A DNA stretch of 64,000 bases from Burkholderiales bacterium PBB1 (GTDB lineage Bacteria; Pseudomonadota; Gammaproteobacteria; Burkholderiales; Burkholderiaceae_C), in NCBI GenBank assembly GCA_002255905.1, contig NKIN01000002.1:62001-126000 (forward strand), read 5' to 3'. The translations under genes were made by a program, and so were the position numbers. The notes under the pieces are model-generated. The model did not search any database and was not told where the DNA came from. It worked only from the letters and a program-made list of their open reading frames with translations. This document shows, piece after piece, positions 53,145 to 64,000 of the stretch. Position 1 is the stretch's first letter; each line of letters starts with the position of its first letter.

Positions 53145-53780
53145 TCAGGGGGCCAGCCGCTCCCTGATCCACTGCTGCGCCTGCAGGCGGTATTGCAGCC
53201 GGTCGTGCAGTCGCGACCGGCGGCCCTGCCAGAACTCCCAACGGTCGGGCACCAGTCGGTAGCCACCCCAGTGCGGCGGTCGGGGCGGGTTCAGCAGGTA
53301 CTGCGCGCCGTATTTCGCGGCATTGGTGACCAGCACGCTGCGCGAGGGAATCACCTCGCTTTGCGGTGAGGCCCAGGCGCCGATGCGCGAATCGAGCGGC
53401 CGCGAGGCGAAATAGGCATCGGACTCGGCCGGATCGACCTTCTCGACCCGGCCTTCGATGCGCACGACCCGCTCGAGCTCGACCCAATGGAACTGCAGCG
53501 CCGCCTGCGGATGCGCCGCCAGCTCGCGGCCCTTGCGGCTTTGGTAGTTCGTGTACCAGACGATGCCGCGCGCGTCGCAGCCCTTGATCAGCACCACCCG
53601 TGTCGAGGGCCGGCCATCGGCGCCGACGGTGGCGAGCGTCATCGCGTTGGGCTCGGGCAGCTCGCCGCTGATCGCCTGCTGCAGCCACAGCTCGAACTGC
53701 GCGAGCGGGTCGGGCAGCGAGGCGCTTTCATCGAGCTCGGCGCGTTCATAGCTCTTGCGGAGATCAGCGAGTTGACTCAT
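53145..53780 (-). CDS. pdxH: Pyridoxamine/pyridoxine 5'-phosphate oxidase
   Basis: A 211-residue FMN enzyme that makes pyridoxal phosphate. It has [38 protein letters not shown] and the C-terminal [11 protein letters not shown], all standard for PdxH, and the usual length. A TATACT box lies only six bases before the ATG, so the transcript may be leaderless or nearly so. Confidence 0.95.
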   Translation of the reverse strand: MSQLADLRKSYERAELDESASLPDPLAQFELWLQQAISGELPEPNAMTLATVGADGRPSTRVVLIKGCDARGIVWYTNYQSRKGRELAAHPQAALQFHWVELERVVRIEGRVEKVDPAESDAYFASRPLDSRIGAWASPQSEVIPSRSVLVTNAAKYGAQYLLNPPRPPHWGGYRLVPDRWEFWQGRRSRLHDRLQYRLQAQQWIRERLAP

Positions 53781-53891
53781 CGACCTAGTATAAAAAGCGG
53801 CCTCGCACCAGCTCAGTGATGCCCCTCTGGTGGCGTGGCCGTGTTGCCTGCATCCTTGACGGATGTATCGAAGAAAGACAGGACACCCACG

Positions 53892-54539
53892 ATGACCTCC
53901 GGGCCCGCCATCATCGTGCTGGCCGCTGGGCTGGGCTCGCGTTTCCAGGATGCTGGGCACAAGCTCAGCCAGCCGCTGGGCGCCACCAACGTGCTCGGTG
54001 CCACGCTGTCCCATGCGATGGCCAGCGGCTTGCCGCTGGTGGTGATCACGACCGAGGCCCTGGTGGCGGAGGCCGCGCGCCACGTCGCCCGGCAAGACAT
54101 CGTGGTGCTCGAAGCGGCGTCACGGGCGGTGGCGGGCCGGAGTGATCTGCGCGCAGTCAATGCCCGGCTGGGCATGGGGGCATCGATCGCCGCCGGCGTG
54201 TCAGCTCGCTCGAAAGCCGATGGCTGGCTGGTGCTGCCGGCCGACATGCCCCTGGTGCAGTCGTCCACGCTGCTGCAGGTGGCTGCGGCGCTGCGCGATC
54301 ACACCATCGCCTATGCCCAGTTGCACGGTCAGCGCGGCCACCCGGTCGGCTTCAACGCCGAGTTGTATTCCGAACTGGTCACGCTGCAAGGCGATGAGGG
54401 CGCGCGTCGGGTGGTGTCACGCTACCCGGCCCACCCGGTCGAGGTCGACGATCCGGGCGTGCTGGTCGATGTGGACACCGTGTCCGACCTCGAGCGGGTT
54501 CGTTCGCTGTGGGCGCGCCTGGAGGCGGTTTCCCAGTAG
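53892..54539 (+). CDS. MobA-like nucleotidyltransferase
   Basis: A 215-residue NTP-transferase-fold protein with the N-terminal loop [13 protein letters not shown] (nucleotide binding) and [13 protein letters not shown] (metal site), then [13 protein letters not shown]. This is the MobA/MocA group, which adds GMP or CMP to molybdopterin. No molybdenum enzyme is adjacent, so the role is inferred only from the family. The start at 53892 puts the first strand at the N-terminus. Confidence 0.87.
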   Translation: MTSGPAIIVLAAGLGSRFQDAGHKLSQPLGATNVLGATLSHAMASGLPLVVITTEALVAEAARHVARQDIVVLEAASRAVAGRSDLRAVNARLGMGASIAAGVSARSKADGWLVLPADMPLVQSSTLLQVAAALRDHTIAYAQLHGQRGHPVGFNAELYSELVTLQGDEGARRVVSRYPAHPVEVDDPGVLVDVDTVSDLERVRSLWARLEAVSQ

Positions 54540-54682
54540 GGCGATGGCGTCTTCGCCTTGGGCATCGTGCTTGCTAAGCAGGTGGGTACCCCGTCACCCA
54601 GGTGACCTCGGCGCACCGAAGCGAACGCGGCCTGCGACACTGTGAACCACGGGGTGCATCACCGCCCCGTCGAAAGCAGACC

Positions 54683-56515
54683 ATGCCGATGAATTCCACC
54701 GTCGATCAGGTGACCCAGCGCATCCGCGAGCGCAGCGCGCCGCTGCGCGAGCCTTACCTGGCGCGCGTGGCCGCGGCGGCGCAGCGCGCCCGCGGCAGCG
54801 ACCGCATGGGTTGCGCCAACGTGGCCCATGCCTTTGCCGCATTGGCCTCCAACGACAAGCTGCGTGTGGTGGCCGAGCGCGCGCCGCACATCGGTGTGGT
54901 CACGGCCTACAACGACATGCTCTCGGCGCACCAGCCCTACGAGGGTTTTCCGGCGCTGATCCGCGACGAGGCCCGCCAGCGGGGTGCCACGGCGCAGGTA
55001 GCCGGTGGCGTGCCCGCCATGTGCGACGGCGTGACGCAAGGCCTGCCCGGCATGGAGCTGAGCCTCTTCTCGCGCGACACCATCGCGATGGGCACCGCGG
55101 TGGCACTGACGCACGATGTGTTCGACGCCGCGCTGCTGCTGGGCGTGTGCGACAAGATCGTGCCCGGCCTGTTGATCGGGGCCTTGCACTTCGGCCACCT
55201 GCCGTGCGTGTTCGTGCCGGCCGGACCGATGAGCACTGGCCTCAGCAACAACGCCAAGGCCAAGGTGCGCGAGCAGTATGCGCAAGGGCTGGTCGGCCGC
55301 GAGGAGTTGCTGCGCTCCGAGTCGGCCTCGTACCACGGCCCGGGCACCTGCACCTTCTACGGCACGGCCAACAGCAACCAGATGCTGCTCGAGGCGATGG
55401 GCCTGCATGTGCCCGGTGCCGCCTTCGTGCATCCGCACGCCGAACTGCGCGAGGCGCTCACCCGCGACGCGGTGCGCACGGTGCTCGGCATCACGAAAAC
55501 ACAGCGTTACACCCCGATCGGCCAACTTGTCGACGAGCGGGTGATCGTCAACGCGATGGTCGCGCTGCTGGCCACGGGCGGCTCGACCAACCACCTGATT
55601 CACTGGGTCGCGGTGGCGCGCGCGGCCGGCATCCTGATCAACTGGACCGACTTCGCCGATCTGTCGCACGCCACGCCGCTGCTGGCACGTGTGTACCCCA
55701 ACGGCAGCGCCGACGTGAACCAGTTCCAGGCGGCTGGCGGGCCAGGCTACGTGATCCGCGAATTGATCGATGCCGGCCTGATGCATGCGGACGTGGCCAC
55801 CGTGTCCGGCGGCGGGCTGCGCGACTACACCCGGCTGCCGCAGCGCGATGCCGCCGGGGCGCTCGGCTGGGTCGATCTGCCGCCGGCCACCACCGTCCAG
55901 CGCGACGACGACATCGTGCGCCCGGCTGCCGCACCGTTCAGCGACCACGGCGGCCTCACGCTGCTGATCGGCAACCTCGGTCGCGCGGTCATCAAGACCT
56001 CGGCGGTGCCGGCCGACCGGCATGTCGTCGAGGCACCGGCGATCGTGTTCGACACGCAGGAGGCGTTGCAGGCTGCCTTCAAGGCCGGCGAACTGGAGCG
56101 CGATTTCGTGGCCGTGGTGCGCTTCCAGGGCCCGCACGCCAACGGCATGCCCGAGCTGCACAAGCTGACCCCACCGCTCGCGGTGCTGCAGGGCAAAGGG
56201 TTCAAGGTCGCGCTGGTGACCGATGGCCGCATGAGCGGCGCCTCGGGCAAGGTGCCCGCAGCCATCCATGTCAGCCCCGAGGCGCTGGCCGGCGGCCCGC
56301 TCGCCAAGGTGCGCACCGGCGATGTGATCCGCATCGATTCGAACGCCGGCACCTTGCAGGCGCTGGTCGATGAGCCCACCTGGGCGGCGCGCGAGAGCGC
56401 CGTGTTGTCCGACGAACAGCGCGACATCAACGCCCACGGTCTCGGCCGTGAACTGTTCGGCGGCATGCGCCGCAACGTCCTCACCGCCGAAGAAGGCGCG
56501 GTGACGTGGTTATGA
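54683..56515 (+). CDS. edd: Phosphogluconate dehydratase (Entner-Doudoroff)
   Basis: A 610-residue IlvD/Edd-type dehydratase that turns 6-phosphogluconate into KDPG. Iron-sulfur cysteines are in [18 protein letters not shown] and [15 protein letters not shown]; later blocks [11 protein letters not shown] and [16 protein letters not shown] are typical. It overlaps eda by four bases, so the two steps of the pathway are made together. ATG at 54689 is also possible. Confidence 0.95.
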   Translation: MPMNSTVDQVTQRIRERSAPLREPYLARVAAAAQRARGSDRMGCANVAHAFAALASNDKLRVVAERAPHIGVVTAYNDMLSAHQPYEGFPALIRDEARQRGATAQVAGGVPAMCDGVTQGLPGMELSLFSRDTIAMGTAVALTHDVFDAALLLGVCDKIVPGLLIGALHFGHLPCVFVPAGPMSTGLSNNAKAKVREQYAQGLVGREELLRSESASYHGPGTCTFYGTANSNQMLLEAMGLHVPGAAFVHPHAELREALTRDAVRTVLGITKTQRYTPIGQLVDERVIVNAMVALLATGGSTNHLIHWVAVARAAGILINWTDFADLSHATPLLARVYPNGSADVNQFQAAGGPGYVIRELIDAGLMHADVATVSGGGLRDYTRLPQRDAAGALGWVDLPPATTVQRDDDIVRPAAAPFSDHGGLTLLIGNLGRAVIKTSAVPADRHVVEAPAIVFDTQEALQAAFKAGELERDFVAVVRFQGPHANGMPELHKLTPPLAVLQGKGFKVALVTDGRMSGASGKVPAAIHVSPEALAGGPLAKVRTGDVIRIDSNAGTLQALVDEPTWAARESAVLSDEQRDINAHGLGRELFGGMRRNVLTAEEGAVTWL

Positions 56516-57153
56516 GCACCCCACCCATGAACCCCATTGATCTCGCCGCGGCAGGCCCCGTGATACCGGTCATCGTGCTGGATCGTGTCGACGACGCGGT
56601 GCCGATGGCCAAGGCGCTGGTCGCCGGCGGCGTCCGGGTGCTGGAAGTGACACTGCGCACGCCGGTGGCACTGCAGTGCATGGAAGCCATCGCCCGCGCG
56701 GTGCCCGAGGCCATCGTCGGTGCGGGCACGGTGCGCAGTGCGGCCGATGCGCAGGCGGCCCGAGATGCCGGGTGTCGCTTTGCGGTCAGCCCTGGTTACA
56801 GCGCGTCGATCGGCGAGGCCTGCCACCGACTCGGGCTTCCGCTGTTGCCGGGTGTGGCCACAGCCAGCGAGGTGATGGCCGCGAATGCCGGCGGGTACTA
56901 CTTCCTGAAGTTCTTTCCGGCCACTGCGGCCGGGGGCGTTGCGATGCTGAAGGCCTTTGCCGGCCCGTTTGGCGATGTGTCGTTCTGTCCGACCGGTGGG
57001 ATATCGCTCGCCACGGCGCCGCAGTTCCTGGCGCTGCCCAATGTCAAGGTGTGCGGCGGTTCGTGGTTGACGCCGCCCGAGGCAGTGGCCGCGGGCGACT
57101 GGGGGCAAATCACCGCGCTGGCGCGCGAAGCCTCGGCCTTGCGTCCGGCCTGA
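56512..57153 (+). CDS. eda: KDPG aldolase (Entner-Doudoroff)
   Basis: A 213-residue class I aldolase that splits KDPG into pyruvate and glyceraldehyde-3-phosphate. The catalytic glutamate is in VLEVTLRTP, the Schiff-base lysine in [12 protein letters not shown], and [11 protein letters not shown] and CPTGGISL complete the barrel. The ATG at 56512 overlaps the edd stop (ATGA). Confidence 0.95.
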   Translation: MSTPPMNPIDLAAAGPVIPVIVLDRVDDAVPMAKALVAGGVRVLEVTLRTPVALQCMEAIARAVPEAIVGAGTVRSAADAQAARDAGCRFAVSPGYSASIGEACHRLGLPLLPGVATASEVMAANAGGYYFLKFFPATAAGGVAMLKAFAGPFGDVSFCPTGGISLATAPQFLALPNVKVCGGSWLTPPEAVAAGDWGQITALAREASALRPA

Positions 57154-57176
57154 GTCCTCGCACTCGCTGCCTTGGG

Positions 57177-57557
57177 TCAGCGCTGGATCAACTCGACCTT
57201 GTAGCCATCGGGGTCGGTGATGAACGCGATGACCGTCGTGCCGCCGGCCACCGGCCCAGCTTCGCGGGTCACGTTGCCGCCAGCGGCCTTGATCGCGGCG
57301 CAGGTCGCGTAGGCGTCTTCCACTTCAATCGCGATGTGGCCGTAGGCCGTGCCCAGCTCGTAGCGGTCGACGCCGTGGTTGTAGGTCAGCTCGAGCTCGG
57401 CGTGATCGGGGTTGGTGCCGTAGCCGACGAACGCCAGGCTGTACTTGTGCTCGGGCCGGTCGGTGGTGCGCAGCAGCTTCATGCCCATCACGCGGGTGTA
57501 GAAATCGACCGAGCGCTGCAGGTCGCCGACGCGCAGCATGGTGTGTAGCAATCTCAT
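57177..57557 (-). CDS. gloA: Lactoylglutathione lyase (glyoxalase I)
   Basis: A 126-residue glyoxalase I that detoxifies methylglyoxal with glutathione. Metal ligands are H5 (RLLHTMLRV), E56 (AELELTYN), H74 (AYGHIAIEV) and E122 (KVELIQR). Length and motifs match the nickel-type bacterial enzyme. It converges on eda with a 23-bp gap. Confidence 0.95.
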   Translation of the reverse strand: MRLLHTMLRVGDLQRSVDFYTRVMGMKLLRTTDRPEHKYSLAFVGYGTNPDHAELELTYNHGVDRYELGTAYGHIAIEVEDAYATCAAIKAAGGNVTREAGPVAGGTTVIAFITDPDGYKVELIQR

Positions 57558-57634
57558 CTCAGGGGCCCCTTGGGGGAAGTGGAAACACCCGATAGCCTAA
57601 CGATGATTCGGGCGCCGTGGGTGGCGCCGCTGCA

Positions 57635-58711
57635 TCAATCGGCCCGTGTCACCGAGAGATAGCCCGCCTGCACACCCGGTGGCAGGCTCATCAGCGGGCC
57701 GTCCATGCCGCTGGGCAGTCGGCCATCGCAAGCCAGCGCGTGCAGCGAGGCCAGCGCATGCGCACGTTGCAGTGCCACGGCCAGCGGCAGGCGCGCGCCG
57801 GCCAGACCGTGGGTTTCGATGTCGTCGGCCATGGCCACCAGCGGCATGCTGAGCTGCCACGGCCGCAACAACTTGCAGAAGAGCCTGTCGCGCCGCTCGG
57901 CGAGCGCATGCGAGAAGGCCGGATCCACCAGCTTAGGCAGCGCAGGCACCTGCTGCGGGCCGAGCCCGTCGAGGGCGCGCAGCAGCGCCGTCCAGCCCGA
58001 GTCGTGCAACATGCCGGCCAGGTAGCCGTCGAGCGGATCGAGTCCTTCGGCGGCGGCCAGCGCCGAGCACAGGCGCGCCTTGAATTCGGCGTTGACCCAG
58101 ATTTGCGGCGCTGCCATCGCCGACAGCCTGGCGCCGCGCACATCGAAGATGGGCCTCAGCACCGACTTGGCAATCACCCGGCGCAGGTGATCGGCGCCAA
58201 TCGACAGCACCGCTTGCGACAGATCGACGATGGGTTCGCGGCTGCCTCGGTGCGAGCCGTTGGCCGCGCGGATCACCTCGGCGGCCAGCACCGCATCTTT
58301 GCCGATGCGTGCGGCCACCTCGACCGACACATAGTGATCGTCTCGCAGGCTGCGCATCAGCTGTGGCAGCACCTGCGGCGCGCGCGGCAGCAGGGCGCTG
58401 CGTTGGGGATCGGACTGGATCACCTCGTCGAGCTTGGCCAGTACCGCGCGCGAGGGCTCGTCGAGTGCGGTGTCGCTGCCTGCGGCCTCGGGGCCGATGG
58501 CGGGCACCGCTTCGGTGTTCGGCTGCGACAGCAGCCACGCAAAAAACGAGGCCGTCACTTCAGGCAGCGCCGATGCGGGCGCGGTGGCCTCAGGTGCCGG
58601 CGCAGGCGCCGCCGGCACGGCCACGAGCGCAGGGCGCGGCGGTGTCGCGCGCTCAGCGACGCGAAGGCGCCGCCATGGGCTCAACGCAAGAGGCCATCGA
58701 AACATCGACAT
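57635..58711 (-). CDS. HDOD domain signalling protein
   Basis: A 358-residue protein. Residues 1-75 are alanine/proline-rich; an HDOD domain follows (about 100-300) with LPQLMRSLRDDHYVSVEVAARIG, VIRAANGSHRG, QAVLSIGADHLRRVI and GMLHDSGWTALL. HDOD proteins are degenerate relatives of HD phosphodiesterases and act in signalling. No output domain is attached. ATG at 58711 was chosen; 58738 is possible. Confidence 0.85.
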   Translation of the reverse strand: MSMFRWPLALSPWRRLRVAERATPPRPALVAVPAAPAPAPEATAPASALPEVTASFFAWLLSQPNTEAVPAIGPEAAGSDTALDEPSRAVLAKLDEVIQSDPQRSALLPRAPQVLPQLMRSLRDDHYVSVEVAARIGKDAVLAAEVIRAANGSHRGSREPIVDLSQAVLSIGADHLRRVIAKSVLRPIFDVRGARLSAMAAPQIWVNAEFKARLCSALAAAEGLDPLDGYLAGMLHDSGWTALLRALDGLGPQQVPALPKLVDPAFSHALAERRDRLFCKLLRPWQLSMPLVAMADDIETHGLAGARLPLAVALQRAHALASLHALACDGRLPSGMDGPLMSLPPGVQAGYLSVTRAD

Positions 58712-58883
58712 GAAAAGGCTCGCACGGTAATGGATCACTGCAGTGTGGCGAGCGCGCAGCCAGGCAATCTGCGGTGTTGCGGCGGATTCACCCGCCAGAT
58801 CCGCGCTTGGCGCGGTGTGCGCTCACGGTCGAGCGGGATCAGCCTGCTAAGGTGCGCGCGCGTCAACCACCGTGGAGGGGACC

Positions 58884-60446
58884 ATGCCGAACTCGCCGTA
58901 CCACCCGATCATCTATGTCCGCGGCTACGCCATGACGACGGGCGAGCAGGACGACACCACCGCCGACCCGTTCTGCGGCTTCAACCTGGGCTCCACGGTG
59001 CTTCGCGCCACGCCCGATAAGAACAAACCCGCCAAGAAGTTCATCTTCGAGTCGCCGGTGCTGCGCCTGATTTCCGACCACGGCTACGCCGACGTGTTCG
59101 AGAACGGCCTGGACATCCTGGACCCGGACTGGGACGGCACGATCGCGCCCAAGTCCATCGTGATCTACCGCTACTACGAGCAGGCTTCCGCACTGTTGGG
59201 CACCGGCAAGACACCGCAGATCGAGGACTTTGCGCGCGGCCTCTCCAACCTGGTGCTCAGGGTGCGCGACCTGGTGTGCGCGCACCCCGACAGCGGGGTC
59301 GATGCCCAGAGCTTTCGCTGCTACCTGGTGGCCCACTCGATGGGCGGGCTGGTGTGCCGGGCCTTCCTGCAGAACCCCGATCTCGGTGATGCTGCCGCGC
59401 GCGCTGCGATCGACAAGGTCTACACCTACGCCACGCCGCACAACGGCATCGAGGTGATGGGGCTCAACGTGCCGTCGTGGCTGTCGGCCAACGACATGAA
59501 CAACTTCAACCGCGACCGCATGGCGCATTACCTGAAGCTGGAGGCGGCGTACAAGAAGACCGGGCGCGTCGACTGGCTGCCCGAAGCGGCGTTTCCGTCC
59601 GAGCGGTTTTTCTGCATGGTGGGCACCAACCGCGCCGATTACGGCGTGGCGGCGGGCCTGTCGCGCGCCTTTGCCGGACACGGCAGCGATGGCTTGGTGA
59701 AGATCGAGAACGCCTCGGTGTGGGGCCTGGATGCCAAGGGTCGCTACACCCAGCCCGCGGCAACGGCTTACGCCTACCGCTCGCACTCGGGGATCTTCGG
59801 CATCGTCAACAGCGAAGAGGCCTACCAGAACCTCTCGCGCTTTCTGTTCGGCGACATCCGTGTCGACATCTGGGTCGACGTCGAATCGGTGCGCGTGCCG
59901 GTTGCGCTCGACGGCAAGGAGGTGGGCGGGCTGTACCAGTTCGAGCTGACCGCCGCGCCGCGCGGCAAGCGCTGGCTGCTCACGCGCCGCGTCGCCGAAG
60001 AAGATTCGGTGGCGTGCCGCACCCACGCGCAACTGACGGGGGCGGATGCGCAGGCGAAGTCGCTGTACCTCTCCACGGTCTTTCTCGCCAACCGCGCGCG
60101 AGTGAACCCGCAGCGCGCCACGCTGGCCTACGGCATGTCCTTCGGGGTGCGTGTGCCCGATTACGAGGTCGAGAAGCGCTTCTGGGCCGATTCGCACTAC
60201 GAGGGCGGCTACCTGTTTCGGGATGCGCTGGTGGTCGAGATGAGCCCACCCAAGGACGAAAGCGGCGAGTGGAGCGCGAAGTTCAGTTGGCAATCCGACC
60301 GCGTCGGCCAGGCCACCCGGCCGCTGGCCTACAAGACCCTGAAGTCGGGCAAGCAGGAAATGACCGTGCCGTTCTCGGCCAAGGGCGCGCCCGGGATCAC
60401 GGGGCAGTTGCGCTTCGTCCTGTCGGCGTGGAATGCGGAGGGGTGA
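58884..60446 (+). CDS. Alpha/beta hydrolase (lipase/PGAP1-like)
   Basis: A 520-residue hydrolase. The N-terminus starts HPIIYVRGYAM (oxyanion loop H-G-like), the nucleophile serine is in VAHSMGGLVCR (about residue 154) and a histidine in AYRSHSGIFG may complete the triad. The C-terminal 190 residues form a beta-rich domain (GGLYQFELTAAP, SAKFSWQSDR). There is no signal peptide. It may act on lipids or esters; the substrate is unknown. A GGAGGGG site precedes the ATG. Confidence 0.85.
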   Translation: MPNSPYHPIIYVRGYAMTTGEQDDTTADPFCGFNLGSTVLRATPDKNKPAKKFIFESPVLRLISDHGYADVFENGLDILDPDWDGTIAPKSIVIYRYYEQASALLGTGKTPQIEDFARGLSNLVLRVRDLVCAHPDSGVDAQSFRCYLVAHSMGGLVCRAFLQNPDLGDAAARAAIDKVYTYATPHNGIEVMGLNVPSWLSANDMNNFNRDRMAHYLKLEAAYKKTGRVDWLPEAAFPSERFFCMVGTNRADYGVAAGLSRAFAGHGSDGLVKIENASVWGLDAKGRYTQPAATAYAYRSHSGIFGIVNSEEAYQNLSRFLFGDIRVDIWVDVESVRVPVALDGKEVGGLYQFELTAAPRGKRWLLTRRVAEEDSVACRTHAQLTGADAQAKSLYLSTVFLANRARVNPQRATLAYGMSFGVRVPDYEVEKRFWADSHYEGGYLFRDALVVEMSPPKDESGEWSAKFSWQSDRVGQATRPLAYKTLKSGKQEMTVPFSAKGAPGITGQLRFVLSAWNAEG

Positions 60447-60556
60447 CCCCAACGTCGGCCAGCAGTGTTACGCCCGAGAGCTTGGCAATCTGCTCAGGCA
60501 CGCGCCTGCTACACACACGACGAGATTCGCTTGCCGGTGCAGAGGTGTGCAACATG

Positions 60557-61135
60557 TCAGGCACTGGTTCCCAGCCTCACGCTGAGTTCGAACACCAGGC
60601 GCTCAACGCGAGCGACATCGGTGGGCTCATAAACGCGTACAAGTCCCGAGTCGAGGAGCAGACCTCGGGCGATTGCAAAGGAGTCCCTTGAGCGACGATC
60701 TATAAGAGCTTTTTCAATGGCCCAGGCCTTCGTGTTGAAGTGGAGAAAGCCGTCGCGTAACTCATCGAAGCCAGAAAGTGCATCCTCTTCCGGCGATGTG
60801 TCGGCTTCCGCAACCCCACTGTGACCTGAATTGACCATCGCTCGCACCTTTCGATACAAGCGGAGGAAGTTGTCCATGTGGGGCTCTGGAAGGTCTGATT
60901 CAGTGTCGATTGCTGCGATCGTCCTTGCAGTCACGCCTGGCTTCTGGACCATTAGTCCGTTACCTTGTTCCAGGACGAGTGCGAACGTCCCCTGAACCCC
61001 AGCGTGAAGCGCAATCACAAACCACTTCCAGAATCTAGGATCTGACCTTGCACGGTCGTGGAATTCAGCTGCAAGCTCCAGAGACGCAAGCGCGTCATCG
61101 AGAGTGTTTGTTTCGATGTAGGTCGACGAGTGCAT
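60557..61135 (-). CDS. Hypothetical protein of lower GC, accessory
   Basis: A 192-residue helical protein with the pattern FWKWFVIALHAGVQGTFALV at residues 35-54. I believe this pattern occurs in a widespread uncharacterised family of short helical proteins, possibly HEPN-like, but cannot confirm it. Its base composition is visibly poorer in G+C than the genes on both sides, which suggests recent acquisition. The 110 bp beyond its stop contain no gene. Confidence 0.65.
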   Translation of the reverse strand: MHSSTYIETNTLDDALASLELAAEFHDRARSDPRFWKWFVIALHAGVQGTFALVLEQGNGLMVQKPGVTARTIAAIDTESDLPEPHMDNFLRLYRKVRAMVNSGHSGVAEADTSPEEDALSGFDELRDGFLHFNTKAWAIEKALIDRRSRDSFAIARGLLLDSGLVRVYEPTDVARVERLVFELSVRLGTSA

Positions 61136-61147
61136 CTTGACGCTTGA

Positions 61148-62125
61148 CTAAGCCTTTGCAGGCTGCACCGCATCCAGCCAACCCGCCATCCCCTGGGCGT
61201 TGAGCTCGATGTCCATGGCCAGCAAGGCCAGTGCGCGGTCGCGCGGCATCGGGCTGTGCAGGCGCTGCAACTGTTCCAGGTACAGCGCGGTCAGGCCGTC
61301 GGCCAGCGCGGCGTGGCGTGACTCGGTGGCGAGCGCTTGTGATCGCACACGTTCGCCCAGCGCCACCACCGCATCCAACTGATCGAGCAACTCTCGGCCC
61401 CGCGCCGCGACGTGGCCGATGCAGCCGTAGTGCGTCAGGTACATGCGCTGCGGCTGTTGGGCCAGCATGCGCTCGATCGATGCGCGCAGCGCCACCGGGT
61501 CGAACTGTGTGGGGGTGGTGGTGGGCAGCAACCACTCGCCGTGCGCCGTGTCGAATTCGCGGTACGACAAACCGAAGGTGTCGCCGGTGAAGAAGCCCTG
61601 GCTGCGTTCGTCCCAAATGCAATGGTGGTGGCGGGCGTGGCCCGGCGTGTCGAGCAGCACCAGCGGCCGGCCGGCCAGTTCCACCGCCATGCCGTCGGTG
61701 CTGCTGACGACACGGCTCGCCTCCACCGGCAGCACCGTGCCATAGGCGCGCTGCACCGCCTCGTCGCCGTACACAGCGCGCGCGCTGCCCAGCAGCACGG
61801 TGGGGTTGATCAGGTGCCTGGCGCCCCGTGGGTGCACCAGCAGCCGGGCGGCAGGCAACTCGGCCATCAGCGCACCGGCGCCACCGGCGTGGTCGAGGTG
61901 CACATGCGTGGGGATCACCCAATCGACCGCGTCGCGCGCCACGCCTGCAGCATTCAGCGCGTCCAGCAGCCGCGGCACCGACAGGCTGGTGCCGGTGTCG
62001 ACGAAGGCGGCACGCCCTTGCTCGACGATCAGGTAGGCCGCGTCGAACATCGGTCGCTGGTAGCCGGTGTCGATCAGCCAGATGCCGTGGTCGAGCGGGG
62101 TGGCGTGTTCAGAGCGGAAAGCCAT
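61148..62125 (-). CDS. MBL-fold metallo-hydrolase
   Basis: A 325-residue metallo-beta-lactamase-fold enzyme. The metal motif is THVHLDHAGG (about residue 72), with later ligands in DTPGHARHHH, GDTFG and LTHYG. It resembles flavodoxin-less glyoxalase II-like hydrolases with a C-terminal helical extension. The start at 62125 is close to the N-terminal strand WLIDTGYQRP. The substrate is unknown. Confidence 0.88.
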   Translation of the reverse strand: MAFRSEHATPLDHGIWLIDTGYQRPMFDAAYLIVEQGRAAFVDTGTSLSVPRLLDALNAAGVARDAVDWVIPTHVHLDHAGGAGALMAELPAARLLVHPRGARHLINPTVLLGSARAVYGDEAVQRAYGTVLPVEASRVVSSTDGMAVELAGRPLVLLDTPGHARHHHCIWDERSQGFFTGDTFGLSYREFDTAHGEWLLPTTTPTQFDPVALRASIERMLAQQPQRMYLTHYGCIGHVAARGRELLDQLDAVVALGERVRSQALATESRHAALADGLTALYLEQLQRLHSPMPRDRALALLAMDIELNAQGMAGWLDAVQPAKA

Positions 62126-62202
62126 GGAGGTGATCGGGAATCAGGGCGTGGCAGTGTAGGGCGTGGGCTATCGTCTCGACGACGTTCCGAACCTGGCTTC
62201 CC

Positions 62203-62553
62203 ATGACCACCACCGTTTACGGCATCCCGAACTGCGACACCGTCAAGAAGGCGCGTGCCTGGCTGCAACAGCAGGGCGTGCCCCATGATTTTCATGATTA
62301 CAAGAAGCTGGGCGTGCCGCTGCCCCGGCTCGATGCGTGGATGCACACGCTGGGCTGGGAGGCGCTGCTCAATCGCAAGGGCACCACCTGGCGCAAGCTG
62401 GATGCTGAGCAGCAGGCCGCTGTGACCGATGCGGCCAGCGCTCGCGCCTTGATGCTGGCCCAGCCCAGCGTGATCAAGCGCCCGGTGGTCGAGCACCCGG
62501 GCGGCGTGCTGGTGGGGTTCGATGCCGAGGCGTGGGGCAGGGCGCTGGCCTGA
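62203..62553 (+). CDS. ArsC/Spx family protein (YffB-like)
   Basis: A 116-residue thioredoxin-fold protein with a single N-terminal cysteine in YGIPNCDTVKKA (residue 11) and the block FHDYKKLGVP, LLNRKGTTWRKL, KRPVVEH. This is the YffB branch of the ArsC/Spx family, with one active cysteine rather than arsenate reductase's set. The function is unproven, perhaps glutathione-dependent thiol reduction. Confidence 0.9.
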   Translation: MTTTVYGIPNCDTVKKARAWLQQQGVPHDFHDYKKLGVPLPRLDAWMHTLGWEALLNRKGTTWRKLDAEQQAAVTDAASARALMLAQPSVIKRPVVEHPGGVLVGFDAEAWGRALA

Positions 62554-62586
62554 GCCGCCCCTCGCCTCCTCGCCTGCTGCGGGCGG

Positions 62587-64000
<1,414 letters not shown>

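Noticed and set aside
54659-56437. Long minus-strand open frame opposite edd
   Set aside because: It mirrors the edd codons, has no domain, and edd is intact on the plus strand.

Overview
The window is a dense, GC-rich chromosomal segment (about two thirds G+C by eye) from a betaproteobacterium of the order Burkholderiales, probably the Rubrivivax/Leptothrix/Ideonella/Roseateles branch. I infer this from the protein sequences: YaeQ, YedI/DUF808, a DUF4398+OmpA pair, a Tim44-domain protein, tolB-pal-cpoB next to tRNA-Lys genes, edd-eda, and an aconitase A fragment. No rRNA, IS element, prophage, integrase or CRISPR array was seen. Most of the window is housekeeping, with a few accessory islands and two decayed genes.

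Layout. 1-9.4 kb: start of argG (edge), a DnaQ-like exonuclease, a prolyl oligopeptidase overlapping a GNAT gene, yaeQ, a cold-shock gene with its own terminator and a long leader, an S4 RNA-binding protein overlapping a 2OG-Fe dioxygenase, an SDR, a RluA-type pseudouridine synthase, an ABC exporter and a pterin dehydratase. 9.5-18.7 kb: YedI, FKBP isomerase, DusC-type tRNA dihydrouridine synthase, hypotheticals, a Tim44/phosphoesterase pair, a sigma-54 activator, a GmhB-like phosphatase and an L,D-transpeptidase-like protein. 18.9-29.6 kb is signalling-rich: hybrid histidine kinase, DUF4398/OmpA pair, hemerythrin-like remnant, GGDEF-histidine kinase fusion, double-domain KaiC-like ATPase with an overlapping small gene, a solitary rpoN and a Crp/Fnr regulator. 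29.8-33.6 kb: tolB-pal-cpoB, tcdA and two adjacent tRNA-Lys genes (UUU, CUU) ending in a clear terminator.

33.6-42.1 kb is the most unusual part: a seven-gene minus-strand series reading CPBP intramembrane protease, cytochrome-like/Ig-like surface protein with a Cys-containing C-terminal sorting tail, TlpA thioredoxin, DUF4266 lipoprotein, DUF3570 protein, ApbE flavin transferase, DsbD. The DUF3570 protein carries two SGAT motifs, one a full D-x-x-S-G-A-T as in covalently flavinylated proteins. I propose an extracytoplasmic redox module: DsbD brings electrons across the inner membrane, TlpA relays thiol electrons, ApbE attaches FMN to DUF3570, and the protease processes the surface cytochrome-like protein. 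A perfect 21-bp inverted repeat lies just upstream of the first gene.

42.1-64 kb: a shattered zinc alcohol dehydrogenase, a YdcF-like protein, a very large DUF748/AsmA-like protein, two TonB receptors (the second ZnuD-like and preceded by a His-rich exported protein), msrA, pdxH, a MobA-like nucleotidyltransferase, edd-eda (Entner-Doudoroff), gloA, an HDOD protein, an alpha/beta hydrolase, a lower-GC accessory gene, an MBL-fold hydrolase, an ArsC/Spx-like protein and the C-terminal half of acnA at the right edge.
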